64,000 nt of DNA from DATMER01 sp963741305 (GCA_963741305.1 CAVUHL010000003.1:496001-560000); one strand, 5' to 3'; numbered from the stretch's first letter, positions 26,923 to 35,473 are shown. Notes: a model not told the origin generated them from the sequence alone. Program-made: numbers and translations.

Positions 26923-27696
26923 TCAAGCGCCGGCTTGAGTCGACCCGGGACGCCTGAGCCGCAACCACCGCCGGTCTGCCAAAATGAATGCGGCTCCACT
27001 CAGGGCCAGGGCCTCGAAGACGCCCGAGGTTTCGCCGATGTCGCCCACATCGGCGAGAGCCCGGGGAATGTGCAGGAGCACCACCCAGAGTAACATCATG
27101 ATTCCCGACATCAGCGCCGCCAGCCGAGCCGTTTTCGGGACCAGCATGCCCACGCCACCCGCGATCAGGGCGATGCCGGTGAAGTAAGTCCAGGCGTGCC
27201 GGCCCGGCATCCACGCCGGCACCAACTGCGCCACGAAGTCGGCGTATACGAAGTGCTGAATCCCGCCGAGGATCATGAATCCGCCCAGGAACAGGGGGCC
27301 CAGGAAGCTCACCTTTCGGAATCCTTCCAGCAGGATGACGGCTCCCAGCATCGCCAGCGCCTTGCAGGGATTTGTCCACTTGAAACCCACGAGAGGATCG
27401 GCGGCCGCCTGGGGCAGGTGCAAAAACAGAAACGCGAAGAGAATCATCGCGCCGAGCACGAGCGACGCCCATCGCGCAATGCGCCCGGTGCCCATGCCCA
27501 TGCCCATGCCCATGCCGATGGCCCTGCCTGCAACGATGAGAACGACACCGACGAGGTAGGGCCAGAAGGAATGCCAGGGAATCCATGCCGGCAGAGGCGG
27601 GACCAACCGCACGAACTCACCCGTCAGGAGCTGACGCATTCCCGAAGCCACCATGGCGGTTGCGAAGAGGAGCCGTCTCAGGGTCGATGCCTTCAT
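26923..27696 (-). CDS. DoxX-like membrane protein, internally duplicated
   Basis: The protein has 257 residues and about eight hydrophobic helices in two similar halves: FVRLVPPLPAWIPWHSFWPY in the first and FVAQLVPAWMPGRHAWTYFT in the second. Both halves match the DoxX/DoxD pattern. The start at 27696 follows AGGAGGTCAGGGTG. A loop in the first half contains repeated Gly-Met dipeptides from a 6-base microsatellite. DoxX-type proteins are linked to redox and quinone metabolism, but this one has no partner gene. A 205-base gap separates it from the large membrane protein, and I see no supported gene there. Confidence 0.8.
   Translation of the reverse strand: MKASTLRRLLFATAMVASGMRQLLTGEFVRLVPPLPAWIPWHSFWPYLVGVVLIVAGRAIGMGMGMGMGTGRIARWASLVLGAMILFAFLFLHLPQAAADPLVGFKWTNPCKALAMLGAVILLEGFRKVSFLGPLFLGGFMILGGIQHFVYADFVAQLVPAWMPGRHAWTYFTGIALIAGGVGMLVPKTARLAALMSGIMMLLWVVLLHIPRALADVGDIGETSGVFEALALSGAAFILADRRWLRLRRPGSTQAGA
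27491..27514. repeat. Hexanucleotide repeat inside the DoxX-like gene
   Basis: Four tandem copies of CCCATG (GGCATG on the coding strand) encode Gly-Met pairs between two transmembrane helices. Gain or loss of a unit would keep the frame and change only the loop length. Confidence 0.8.
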
Positions 27697-27757
27697 CACC
27701 CTGACCTCCTTGTCAGGACACGGAGAAGAGTTCGAACGCCTAGATATCACAAGGAGC

Positions 27758-28217
27758 GCGCTCGGGATGAGATCGGGCGCGCTGATTTCGTTCTCACGCG
27801 CTCGAAATCAAATCGGAGTCCTCGCAATCCAATCTATTGGAGCCGAGATGAGAACGGAGGCGTTGAAAATCAATTCGACGCGTTAAAAATCAATTTGAGC
27901 TCACAAAAATGCAAACGAGACCGCTGGCTTTCATTTCGAATCCATCAGCTTGAATTCTGATGGGTAGGAAACGAAAACGAACGTCTTGTTTTCCAATTTA
28001 TTGGAGTGAAATTCATTCCGGCGCCTTGTGATCCAATCTATTGGGCTCAAAGTCTTTCCGGATGCGTCGGGATTCAATCTAATGGAGCCAAAGTCTTTTC
28101 GGACTTGTTGAAATCGATTCTGGCGGGCTCAAAGCCTTCCTGAACGCGCAAAAATCGATTGTGAAGGCTGGGAACTGGTTCTGGGCCGCAGAGAGTCTTC
28201 CGTGGCGCTCAAGATCC
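27758..28217. repeat. 21/42-base repeat array with CCAATCTATTGG core
   Basis: Units recur at exactly 42 bases from 27990 (27990, 28032, 28074, 28116, 28158). Shared words are TCCAATCTATTGG, GGGCTCAAAG and TCTTTCCGGA. An earlier segment (27800-27900) has 21-base units with AAATCAAATC, CCAATCTATTGG and AAAATCAATT but in a shifted phase. CCAAT-CT-ATTGG is itself an inverted repeat. The array is far richer in A/T than the flanking genes. It fills most of the 600-base gap between the DoxX-like gene and the next hypothetical, and I see no gene in it. Confidence 0.75.
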
Positions 28218-28299
28218 AATTCGCGAGGAAAAAAGGCAGGGGGCGCCGGACAGCGCCCCCTGGGTGAGGCTACTTCTCAGAAGAGGCTGCTTCGCAGGG

Positions 28300-28680
28300 T
28301 TAGGAGGCCGTCGGATCGGCAGGCATGGGCGCTTCGGGCAGGGGCGCCTTCGGCGACGGGGTCCGGCCGCGATAGGGCTGCAGACCGAACTCGATCAGCT
28401 TCTCGCTGTCCTTGCCGTAGTGCTGGCGCACCGCGGCGCGGAGATAGACCATCAGAGCCTCCACCCGGCGGAACAGCTCCTGCATGTCCTTGCACACCTC
28501 TTGCTTGCTCGTGGTCAGAACGTTGAACTGGGTGCTCAGATCCTTGAATTGCACCGTGCTCTCCTGAAGCTGGATCCGGTGCCCATCGAGATGCTGGAGC
28601 TGGGGCTGGTTCGCGGTCAGGCCCGTGGCAGTGACCTCCCAACCTGCGACCTTGTGCATGTACAGCGGGACTCGTGACAT
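28300..28680 (-). CDS. Hypothetical small helical protein
   Basis: The protein has 126 residues. It begins MSRVPLYMHKVAGWEVTATG, continues with a largely helical, Gln-rich middle (LQESTVQFKDLSTQFNVL, MQELFRRVEALMVYLRAAV) and ends in a Pro/Ala-rich tail. No signal peptide, membrane segment or catalytic motif is seen. The ATG at 28680 follows AGAGAGG, while the frame extends upstream without a better start. The leader holds a second copy of the GATTACCCG segment that overlaps the ribosome site. The length and composition suggest a structural or scaffold protein, but I do not recognise the family. Confidence 0.6.
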   Translation of the reverse strand: MSRVPLYMHKVAGWEVTATGLTANQPQLQHLDGHRIQLQESTVQFKDLSTQFNVLTTSKQEVCKDMQELFRRVEALMVYLRAAVRQHYGKDSEKLIEFGLQPYRGRTPSPKAPLPEAPMPADPTAS

Positions 28681-28807
28681 AGGCGGGTAATCCTCTCTTC
28701 CCCCTCGGGGGATGAACCGGCCGGCGCCTTCGTGGCGTCGCCGGGTAATCGTCTCTGTTATCGACTCTCCTGGAAGAATCGAAGTGTCGACCCAAAAAAA
28801 TTTGCGC

Positions 28808-29086
28808 TCAGCACTCGGTCTCAAGGAAGTGAACCAGCTCCTTGATGCCCTTCTCGTCCGTGAAGGAGCGCAGGTACCGGCCCTCGCGGCGCTGCTGGAT
28901 CAGCCCTTCCTGAAGCAGGACGTCCAGGTGATGCGACAGGGTGGAGGCAGGCACTCCGATCTCCTGCTGGATCTCGCCGACGACCATCCCGTCCGGATGC
29001 GCCTCCCGGAGCCGGCGCAGGATCCGAAGCCGGACCTCATGGGTCAGAGCGGTAAAGCGGCTGGCGTATCGGTGGAGGTCGCTCAT
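28808..29086 (-). CDS. ArsR-family winged-helix regulator
   Basis: The protein has 92 residues and is a single helix-turn-helix domain. RLRILRRLREA, the recognition region GVPASTLSHHLDVLLQEGLI and the wing RREGRYLR match the ArsR/SmtB family. No cysteine pair for metal binding is seen near the recognition helix. The only cysteine is the last residue, so a non-metal signal is more likely. It lies upstream of the small hypothetical in the same direction and divergent from the sensor operon, so it could control either. Confidence 0.85.
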   Translation of the reverse strand: MSDLHRYASRFTALTHEVRLRILRRLREAHPDGMVVGEIQQEIGVPASTLSHHLDVLLQEGLIQQRREGRYLRSFTDEKGIKELVHFLETEC

Positions 29087-29289
29087 GACAATTCGATGCT
29101 ACTCGAAGCGTAGTTCCGATGTCAAGGGGGTCTTTTCCGGTTGTGGCCTGAGTGAAGACAGTTCCCTTGCGCTCTCCTCGAATTACCGCTACAGTTTCAA
29201 AAATCTCCTGCGCGCGTGCTTCCGGGTTCAAGTAACAGAATTGCGTAATGCTCGATGTAGCTATTTGATGTTTGGAGGAGGTACGGAAG

Positions 29290-31638
29290 TTGAGCGATGT
29301 CGAAGCGCCTTCTGGTGAAGCGTTGGTAACGGTTCGGCGGGATCTCCGCCGCCGGCCGCGGCTGGGGGGCCTCGCGTGGCAGGGAGTGGTCGGGCTCCTG
29401 GCGCTGTTCTCCCTGGTCTTCATGGGTATCGCGCTGGTCATGAACACCTACGGCCGGCAGCAGGTCGCGGAGCAATCCGCCGGCAAGCTGGAAGAGGCCG
29501 GCAGGCGCAGAGTGGAGGAGGTCCGGCGATGGCTCGCCGTCGAGAGACCCCTCGACCCGTCCCGCGTGCAACGCCTTTCCCAGGCGTGGCAGGGCGAGGC
29601 GGGCGGCTACGCCTTCCTTCTCGACCGCGATCAACGGTTCCTCTCCTTTCCCCGGCCGGAGCTGGTGGCGAAGCTCACCGCCGGCGAGGTGGCGGATCGC
29701 CACCCCGGTTTCCGGCCGATGGTGGACAGTCTCCAGCGGGAGCAGCGCCGGCTGTCGGCGGGCGGCGGAGCGGCGCCGGTCCGTGTCCCGATTCGCGTAG
29801 ATATTCCGGCCGATCTGCTCAGCGGGAGGCCTTCCCTGGCCCTCGTCTTCCCGGTGCCCGGGACCGACTGGAAGCTGGTCCAGGTCTCGCCCAAGAGTGA
29901 GCTGGAAGAGGCCGCCGGCCGCATCTCCCGCTCGCTGCTTCTGTTGATCTCCGGCATCCTGCTGGCCGTGCTGCTGCCCTCCTACCTGTTCCTCTCCCGC
30001 CGCTGGATCACGCCTGTCGTCACCCTCGCCGAGGCCGCCGCCCTGGTGCGCGACGGCGAGCTCGACGTGCGGGTCAGCATGCCGGGGCGGGACGAGATCG
30101 CGGTGCTGGCGGATTCGTTCAACCAGATGGTCGACCAGCTGGCGGCCAACACGGCCGGCATGAAGCAGGCGAACGTCGAGCTCGGACGCTCGCTGGGCCT
30201 TACCGACACCATCATGGGGGCGGTGCGCGAGGGCCTGTTCCTGCTCACCCCCGAGCTCGCGATCGAGGAGAAGTACTCGGCCGCGACGCGGCAGATCTTC
30301 GGCCAGGAGGAGCTGGCGGGGGCCGACTTCCTCGACCTGATCCGCCAGATCACCCCCGAGCGCACCCACGACCTCACCTCCCGCTTCCTGCGCCTGCTGT
30401 TCAACCCGGCCAAGACGGACAGCGTGATCGCCAAGATCAACCCCTTGAAGGAGGTCGAGGCCTCGTTCCCCAGCCGCAGCGGGCAGTTGGAGCAGAAATT
30501 CCTGACCTTCACCTTCGAGCGCATCCGCGAGGGCGGCGAGATCCGCCACGCGATGGTGACGGTGGCCGACGTCACCCCCCGGGTGCTGCTGGCGCAGCAG
30601 CTCAAGCAGTCGCAGCAGCGCATGGAGCGCCAGGCCGAGCTGCTGCTATCGGTGATGCACGTCGAGCCCCAACTGCTGCGCGAGTTCATCGAGGACGCCC
30701 ATACCGAGCTCGAGAGCATCAACGCGTTGTTGCGCGAGGGCCGGTCGGTGTTGCTCTCGATCCCCGAGCGCAATACCTACTACCGCCACCTGGCGGAGGA
30801 CATTTTCAAGAGCGTCCATACCATCAAGGGCACGGCGGCGATGCTGCGCATCGACTATTTCGCCGCCGCCGCCGACCGCTTCGAGGAGAAGCTGGCGGCG
30901 CTCCGGGGACGGACCATGATGGACGGCAGCGACTTCGTCCCGATCGTGCTCGAGCTGTCGGAGATGGTCGACAGCCTGGCCGAGATCCGCGATGTGCTGG
31001 CCCGCTTCGCCGAGACCCAGCGCAGTCTCAAGACGACAACCTCCGGCGCGAGCGACACCGAGATGCTTTCGGCGCTGGTGACCCGCTTCGTAGACGACCT
31101 GGCGGAGAAGTCGGGAAAGAAGGTCGCGGTGGCGTTCCGCGCTCCCGGCGACCTGGCGATCCCGTTCAAGTACAAGAGCGCGCTGCGCAACGTCATGGCC
31201 CAACTGGTCCGCAACTCGGTCGTCCACGGCATCGAGACCCCGGCGGAGCGGCAGGTGGCGGGCAAGCCGGAGGAGGGGCAGATCCTGGTGGCGGCCCGGC
31301 AGAACAACGGCAATCTCGAGTTCCTGTTCAAGGACGACGGCCGGGGCCTCGACTACAAGCAGGTGATCGAGCGGGTCCGGGAGCTGGCCAAGAGCGAGCC
31401 CTTGATCCTCGAGCCGCTGTTCAACCGCGAGCAGAACCGGTGGAAAGCGGGTGCGCTCGACCAGATGATCTTCCATCCAGGCTTTACCACTGCCGGCCAG
31501 GCGACCGAGGACGCCGGGCGCGGCATCGGCATGGGCGCCGTGCGTGATGCGCTGGCCAAACTGGGTGGGAAAATCTCGCTGCGGCAGAAGAGCGGCCAGT
31601 TCTGCGAGTTCCACATCGTGCTGCCCAATGGAGGTTAG
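29290..31638 (+). CDS. CheA-like membrane sensor with HAMP, PAS-like, Hpt and ATPase domains
   Basis: The protein has 782 residues. The TTG at 29290 is chosen because GGAGGAGG ends 8 bases before it. A helix at about 30-52 (LLALFSLVFMGIALVMN), an extracytoplasmic sensor of some 150 residues, a second helix (LLLLISGILLAVLLP) and a HAMP domain lead to a PAS-like region. An Hpt domain follows with phosphoacceptor His in SVHTIKGTAAML, then an ATPase with NSVVHGIE, DDGRGLD and GRGIGMGAV. This is the CheA logic of phosphorylating an Hpt histidine, but with its own transmembrane sensor and no CheW or P2 region. The receiver follows after 4 bases. Confidence 0.85.
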   Translation: MSDVEAPSGEALVTVRRDLRRRPRLGGLAWQGVVGLLALFSLVFMGIALVMNTYGRQQVAEQSAGKLEEAGRRRVEEVRRWLAVERPLDPSRVQRLSQAWQGEAGGYAFLLDRDQRFLSFPRPELVAKLTAGEVADRHPGFRPMVDSLQREQRRLSAGGGAAPVRVPIRVDIPADLLSGRPSLALVFPVPGTDWKLVQVSPKSELEEAAGRISRSLLLLISGILLAVLLPSYLFLSRRWITPVVTLAEAAALVRDGELDVRVSMPGRDEIAVLADSFNQMVDQLAANTAGMKQANVELGRSLGLTDTIMGAVREGLFLLTPELAIEEKYSAATRQIFGQEELAGADFLDLIRQITPERTHDLTSRFLRLLFNPAKTDSVIAKINPLKEVEASFPSRSGQLEQKFLTFTFERIREGGEIRHAMVTVADVTPRVLLAQQLKQSQQRMERQAELLLSVMHVEPQLLREFIEDAHTELESINALLREGRSVLLSIPERNTYYRHLAEDIFKSVHTIKGTAAMLRIDYFAAAADRFEEKLAALRGRTMMDGSDFVPIVLELSEMVDSLAEIRDVLARFAETQRSLKTTTSGASDTEMLSALVTRFVDDLAEKSGKKVAVAFRAPGDLAIPFKYKSALRNVMAQLVRNSVVHGIETPAERQVAGKPEEGQILVAARQNNGNLEFLFKDDGRGLDYKQVIERVRELAKSEPLILEPLFNREQNRWKAGALDQMIFHPGFTTAGQATEDAGRGIGMGAVRDALAKLGGKISLRQKSGQFCEFHIVLPNGG

Positions 31639-31642
31639 GACC

Positions 31643-32020
31643 GTGCCGGGGACCAGAGGCAGTTTGTTGATCGTCGACGATTCGAGCACCGTCCGGCGGA
31701 GCATCGAGCGGCATATCTTCTCGGAGCGGGTGACCGAGATCTACCAGGCGGCCAACGGCCGCGAGGCGATGGAGCTGTTCGAGCGCTACCGCCCGGAGTA
31801 CGTCACCATGGATCTGACCATGCCCGAGATGGACGGCCTGACGTGCATCTCCAAGATGATGACCCTGAAGCCGGACACCCGCCTGATGGTGATCTCGGCC
31901 CTGGGCGACGCCGAGACCGCCATCGAGGCGGTGGAACGGGGCGCCAACGAGTACGTGGTCAAGCCGTTCTCGGCCGAAGACCTCAACCTGGCGCTCGCCA
32001 ACCTGGTCGCGGGGGTCTGA
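31643..32020 (+). CDS. Single-domain response regulator (CheY-like)
   Basis: The protein has 125 residues and is a bare receiver: LLIVDDSSTVRR with the acidic pair, the phospho-Asp in VTMDLTMPEMDGL, the conserved Thr/Ser region VISALGD and the Lys in VVKPFSA. No output domain is present. The GTG at 31643 is chosen because GGAGG lies 8 bases before it; an ATG at 31628 overlaps the sensor stop. Next to an Hpt sensor and a CheX phosphatase, it is the likely phosphate carrier of this system. Confidence 0.85.
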   Translation: MPGTRGSLLIVDDSSTVRRSIERHIFSERVTEIYQAANGREAMELFERYRPEYVTMDLTMPEMDGLTCISKMMTLKPDTRLMVISALGDAETAIEAVERGANEYVVKPFSAEDLNLALANLVAGV

Positions 32021-32035
32021 GGCCTTGGAGACGCG

Positions 32036-32515
32036 ATGAGCGACGAGGAGATCAAGGTCTTCATCGACGGCGTGGTGCGCTATTTCGAGAAGGTCACCGG
32101 CGAGACCGCGCAGGTCGATGCGCCGTACCTCAAGGGCGAGGACTCGGTCACCCTGGACTTCACCGGGGTGATCGGCATCTCCGGCCGCCATCGCGGCGCG
32201 GTGTACTTCACCTCCGGCTCCGAGCAGCTGACCGACCTTCTGCGCCGCCTGGGCGAGACCGAGGTCGGCTTCTCCGAGCACGAGGATCTGGTGGGCGAGG
32301 TCGCCAACACCATCGCCGGCAACGCCCGCCAGTACTTCGGCAGCGAGTTCCTGATCTCGGTTCCGATCGTGCTCTTCGGTCGGCCGGAGAAGATTTCCTT
32401 TCCCCGCCACCTGAAGAGCTTCGTCATCCCGATCACCTGGCGCAGCCATCGGAGCTACCTCATCATCTGCCTCGAGCGGGCCGGGGCCGACCGCGCCGCC
32501 GAGCTCCAACCCTGA
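32036..32515 (+). CDS. cheX: CheX/CheC-like phosphatase
   Basis: The protein has 159 residues. DLVGEVANTIAGNA carries the E-x-x-N signature of CheC/CheX/FliY phosphatases, which remove phosphate from CheY-type receivers. Here the likely target is the receiver encoded just upstream. The C-terminus ends in a strand pattern typical of CheX (SYLIICLER). Only one active-site helix is seen, as in CheX, not the two of CheC. It lies 15 bases after the receiver gene. Confidence 0.8.
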   Translation: MSDEEIKVFIDGVVRYFEKVTGETAQVDAPYLKGEDSVTLDFTGVIGISGRHRGAVYFTSGSEQLTDLLRRLGETEVGFSEHEDLVGEVANTIAGNARQYFGSEFLISVPIVLFGRPEKISFPRHLKSFVIPITWRSHRSYLIICLERAGADRAAELQP

Positions 32516-32529
32516 AGCCGGGAGGTGTC

Positions 32530-33267
32530 ATGGAAACGATGCCGCAGCACTACAGCCTGTTCCTCGTCGCCCTCTCCTACGTGATCTCGGTCCTGGGCTC
32601 CTTCACCGCGCTCAAGCTCTGCCGCCAGCACGCCGGGGCCCAAGGCGCCGAGAAGTGGCGCTCGCTCCTGGCCGGGGCCCTGGCGATGGGGGCGGGGGCG
32701 ATCTGGTCGATGCACTTCATCGGCATGCTGGCCTTCGACATGGGAATGCCGGTGGCCTACGACGTGCCGATCACCCTGGCCTCCCTGCTGGTGGCGGTGG
32801 CCGTCACCGGCCTCGGGATCTACGTAGTGGGCAAGGGGCCGACCAGCCCGTGGCGGCTGATCGGCGGAGGCACGGCCATGGGGATGGGTGTGGCCGCCAT
32901 GCACTACACCGGCATGGCCGCGATGCGGATGCAGGCCCAACTCTCCTACGACCTGACGATCGTGGGGATCTCGCTGGGGATCGCGGTGGTGGCGTCGATC
33001 GCCGCCCTGTGGCTGGTCTTCAACACCACCCACCTGTGGCAGATCGTCGCCAGCGCCCTGGTGATGGGGCTGGCGGTGTGCGGCATGCACTACACCGGCA
33101 TGAAGGCGGCGGTCATGCGCCACGACCCGGCGCTGCCGGTCCAGGTGGTGGGGCTCTCGCCCGAGATCCTGGCCTATGTGATTTTTCTAGTGACCCTGGT
33201 GATCCTGTCGCTGGCGTCGCTGCTGGGCGGCAACCGGCAGGCGGTCGCGATCCGGCGCACGGCGTAG
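32530..33267 (+). CDS. MHYT-domain membrane sensor
   Basis: The protein has 245 residues and seven hydrophobic helices. The signature Met-His-x-x-Gly-Met occurs three times: MHFIGM, MHYTGM and MHYTGM, each near the outer end of a helix. MHYT domains are proposed to sense oxygen, CO or NO through bound metal. In most proteins they are fused to GGDEF, EAL or kinase output; here the domain stands alone and is presumably read by the neighbouring sensor kinase. GGGAGG precedes the ATG by 5 bases. It is the last gene of the four-gene signalling operon. Confidence 0.85.
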   Translation: METMPQHYSLFLVALSYVISVLGSFTALKLCRQHAGAQGAEKWRSLLAGALAMGAGAIWSMHFIGMLAFDMGMPVAYDVPITLASLLVAVAVTGLGIYVVGKGPTSPWRLIGGGTAMGMGVAAMHYTGMAAMRMQAQLSYDLTIVGISLGIAVVASIAALWLVFNTTHLWQIVASALVMGLAVCGMHYTGMKAAVMRHDPALPVQVVGLSPEILAYVIFLVTLVILSLASLLGGNRQAVAIRRTA

Positions 33268-33301
33268 TACCTCGATAGTTCGAGTGACGGATAGGGTTCT
33301 A

Positions 33302-33359
33302 TGTAGGGGCGGCTCTTGTGGCCGCCCTCCGGAGGGCACCCACAAGAGGTGCCCCTACA
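33302..33359. repeat. 58-bp palindromic element (REP/MITE-like)
   Basis: The ends TGTAGGGGC and GCCCCTACA are perfect inverted copies. The inner CTCTTGTGG/CCACAAGAG also pairs, giving 27-base arms with four mismatches around CCGG. Elements with a GTAGGGGC terminus and a TTGTGG core are frequent non-coding repeats in many bacteria and look like miniature transposons. The right end supplies the stop codon of the PIN gene. Confidence 0.75.
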
Positions 33360-33770
33360 GAGGCGAGCGCGCTCGATAGAGCTCGAGGAACGACCGTGGC
33401 GAAAGCACCTCGACTCCGCTGCACGCTTCGGCAGGGTAATGCCTTGCATTCCCGGTGACGAGGCACTGGGCTCCGCCTGCCAGGGCAATCTCCAGAAAGG
33501 GCTCGTCATCCGAGTCGGGCAGCCTGATCGCAAGAGGTCGGGCTGCGATCGGAATGCCACCTGCCCGGATCTCCTCCAGCAGGTCTCGACGCGTTCGGGA
33601 TCAAAGCCGAATTTCTTGCGCAGCAGGACTTCCTGATACTCGGCAAGGACTCTCGGATCGTGACAAAGGACCAGATCGCCGGCAGCAACCATGCGCACGA
33701 TCTGGCCAGAAGGGCCAAAAGGCTGAATCAAGCCGGACACGAGGACGTTCGTGTCCAGGACGATCTTCAT
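33355..33770 (-). pseudogene. PIN-domain toxin gene with a one-base frameshift
   Basis: The first frame encodes MKIVLDTNVLVSGLI, with the first PIN aspartate, then a helix (RVLAEYQEVLLRKKF). It breaks after VET near 33583. Restoring one base there gives LLEEIRAGG, LPDSDDEPFLEIAL and CLVTGNARHYP, which hold the remaining acidic residues of a TIGR00305-type PIN nuclease, ending LELYRARSPL. The stop lies inside the palindromic element. The partner antitoxin gene upstream overlaps it by 4 bases and is intact. It may be a decayed toxin or a sequencing error. Confidence 0.75.
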
Positions 33771-34072
33771 TTGGGGAGCTGACCGTGCTGGCGACGGGCG
33801 CGGCGGACGCTCGCGATCTCAGCGTCGATCTTGTCTGGCGTGATGGTGTCTCTTCCCTTCTGGACCGATTGCCGCTGAATCTCCGACACTGCGGCGACGG
33901 CTCTCGACCTGCGAATCGCGGCCATGGTCTCCTCGAGGGTCTCTTCAGTCACCGCCGATAGGATGGCAATGGGCCGGCCATTGGATGTAACCACCATCTC
34001 CCGCTCTGCCGTGAGGCCCTTCCAGACTTCGGCGGATTTGCTTCTCAGATCTCGGACGGAAAGGAACTTCAT
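33767..34072 (-). CDS. Phd/YefM-type antitoxin
   Basis: The protein has 101 residues. The N-terminus MKFLSVRDLRSKSAEVWKGL and the strand MVVTSNGRPIAIL match the Phd/YefM DNA-binding fold. The disordered C-terminal half would wrap the partner PIN toxin, whose gene overlaps its stop codon. AGGAGG lies 9 bases before the ATG. Such pairs repress their own promoter. The surviving antitoxin next to a frameshifted toxin fits a module being lost. Confidence 0.8.
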   Translation of the reverse strand: MKFLSVRDLRSKSAEVWKGLTAEREMVVTSNGRPIAILSAVTEETLEETMAAIRRSRAVAAVSEIQRQSVQKGRDTITPDKIDAEIASVRRARRQHGQLPK

Positions 34073-34190
34073 CGGGTGCGACCTCCTGTGCCTATGAAGT
34101 GTACACAATTGTCACCCCTCAGGCCAGCAACAACGCCGCCGGCCTGCCGCCCGTAAACGAGGCTGACGAAGGACTTCTGGAGGGCCGCTG

Positions 34191-35195
34191 GTGAGACGAA
34201 TTGAACCGATTCGCGTGCTTGCCGTCTCGCTGGCAGCCCTCGCCGTCCTCCTCGGTCTGGCCTTCCTGGCGATCCGCCAGCCTTCACCAGGAAACGTTCC
34301 CTTCCTGGGGGAGGAGCGGGCGGACGCAGCGCGGCTTCGCCGCCATGTCGATTTCCTCGCCACCGAGGCCGCGCCACGGGACGTGGACCACCCGGAGAAC
34401 CTGGACCGCGCGGCGGACTACATCCGGGAAAGCTTTTCCAAGACTGGCGCCCGGGTTGAGGAGCAGGCCTATCCGGCTCACGGCCGGACCTTTCGCAACG
34501 TGCTCGCCTCCTTCGGGCCGGACTCCGGGCCCGTCCTGATCGTGGGAGCGCACTACGACGCCTTCGGTGGCTTTGGGGAGAACCCCGGGGCGGACGACAA
34601 CGCCAGCGGCACGGCCGGCCTCCTGGAGCTGGCGCGGCTGCTCACGGGCCGGCCCCTCGCCCGCGGGGTGGTCCTCGCCGCCTACTCGACGGAGGAGCCG
34701 CCGTTCTTCGACTCGCCGGAGATGGGCAGTACCGTCCATGCGAAGTCGCTGGGGGATACGAAGGTGCGGGGCATGATCTGCCTGGAGATGATCGGCTTCT
34801 TCGCCGACGAGCAGCAGTGGCCGGACCCGCTCCTGAGCCTTTTCTATCCCGACCGCGGCGATTTCATCGGGGTGACTGGCCGCTGGGCCGACCGGGGGCT
34901 CACCCGCGAGGTCAAGCGCGCCATGCGGGCGGCCGGAATCGTCCCGGTCTACAGCTTCACCGCCCCGCGCTCGGCCGGGCTCGATGCCTCCGACCACATC
35001 AGCTATTGGGACCGGGGGATCCCCGCCGTGATGATCACGGACACGGCCTACCTGCGGAATCCGAACTACCACGCCCCGGGAGACACCGCCGCCTCGCTCG
35101 ACTACCGGCGCATGGCTGGGGTGGTGGATGGCGTGCTCAACGCAGTGCTTCGTCTGGCGGGGGAAAGTCAGTCTTCCGTACGGACCAGCCAGTAG
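34191..35195 (+). CDS. M28-family zinc aminopeptidase, membrane-anchored or exported
   Basis: The protein has 334 residues. An N-terminal hydrophobic helix (VLAVSLAALAVLLGLAFLAI) exports or anchors it. The peptidase shows GAHYDAFGG (zinc His), GADDNASG (bridging Asp), STEEPPF (catalytic and zinc Glu) and SDHISYWDRGIPAV. The late His is in NYHAPGD. This is the glutaminyl-cyclase/aminopeptidase M28 fold. The GTG start follows GGAGG by 8 bases. Its 3' end overlaps the convergent RelE/ParE gene by 28 bases. Confidence 0.85.
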   Translation: MRRIEPIRVLAVSLAALAVLLGLAFLAIRQPSPGNVPFLGEERADAARLRRHVDFLATEAAPRDVDHPENLDRAADYIRESFSKTGARVEEQAYPAHGRTFRNVLASFGPDSGPVLIVGAHYDAFGGFGENPGADDNASGTAGLLELARLLTGRPLARGVVLAAYSTEEPPFFDSPEMGSTVHAKSLGDTKVRGMICLEMIGFFADEQQWPDPLLSLFYPDRGDFIGVTGRWADRGLTREVKRAMRAAGIVPVYSFTAPRSAGLDASDHISYWDRGIPAVMITDTAYLRNPNYHAPGDTAASLDYRRMAGVVDGVLNAVLRLAGESQSSVRTSQ

Positions 35196-35473
35196 CCGGC
35201 TCGGCGGCGATCATGGGCTACGGCCAGGACCCGCACGAGATCGCCTTGGGTGCGATAGATGAGGCTATACGGGTAGCGCCGGAAAACGTATCGGTGGGTA
35301 TTTGCCTTGAATCGCGGCCATCGCAGCGGCGCATCTGCGATCTGCTCGACGGCATGATTCAGCTCTGCGACGAAGCCGTCCTCGGCGTTGGCGCTGCGCT
35401 CGCGGTACCAGTCCCGGGCCTCCTCGACCTCTCGGACGGTATCCGGGTGAAAGACGACTCGGCTACGGGCCAC
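35168..35473 (-). CDS. RelE/ParE-family toxin
   Basis: The protein has 101 residues with the ParE pattern: VVFHPDTVREVEEARDWYRE, then a core with FRRYPYSLIYRTQGDLVRVLAVAHDRRRAGYW. ParE-type toxins poison gyrase and RelE types cut ribosome-bound mRNA; sequence alone does not decide which. The gene overlaps the end of its antitoxin gene by 11 bases and its 3' end runs into the convergent peptidase gene. Confidence 0.85.
   Translation of the reverse strand: MARSRVVFHPDTVREVEEARDWYRERSANAEDGFVAELNHAVEQIADAPLRWPRFKANTHRYVFRRYPYSLIYRTQGDLVRVLAVAHDRRRAGYWLVRTED

Noticed and set aside
26709..26999. Small genes between the large membrane gene and the DoxX-like gene
   Set aside because: Both strands have short helical-looking frames, but neither has a ribosome site or a family match, and one overlaps the start of a real gene.
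28690..28790. Cyclic-di-GMP or guanidine riboswitch in the hypothetical-gene leader
   Set aside because: Some words (GACGCC, ACGAA loop) are reminiscent, but the conserved core of either class is not complete.
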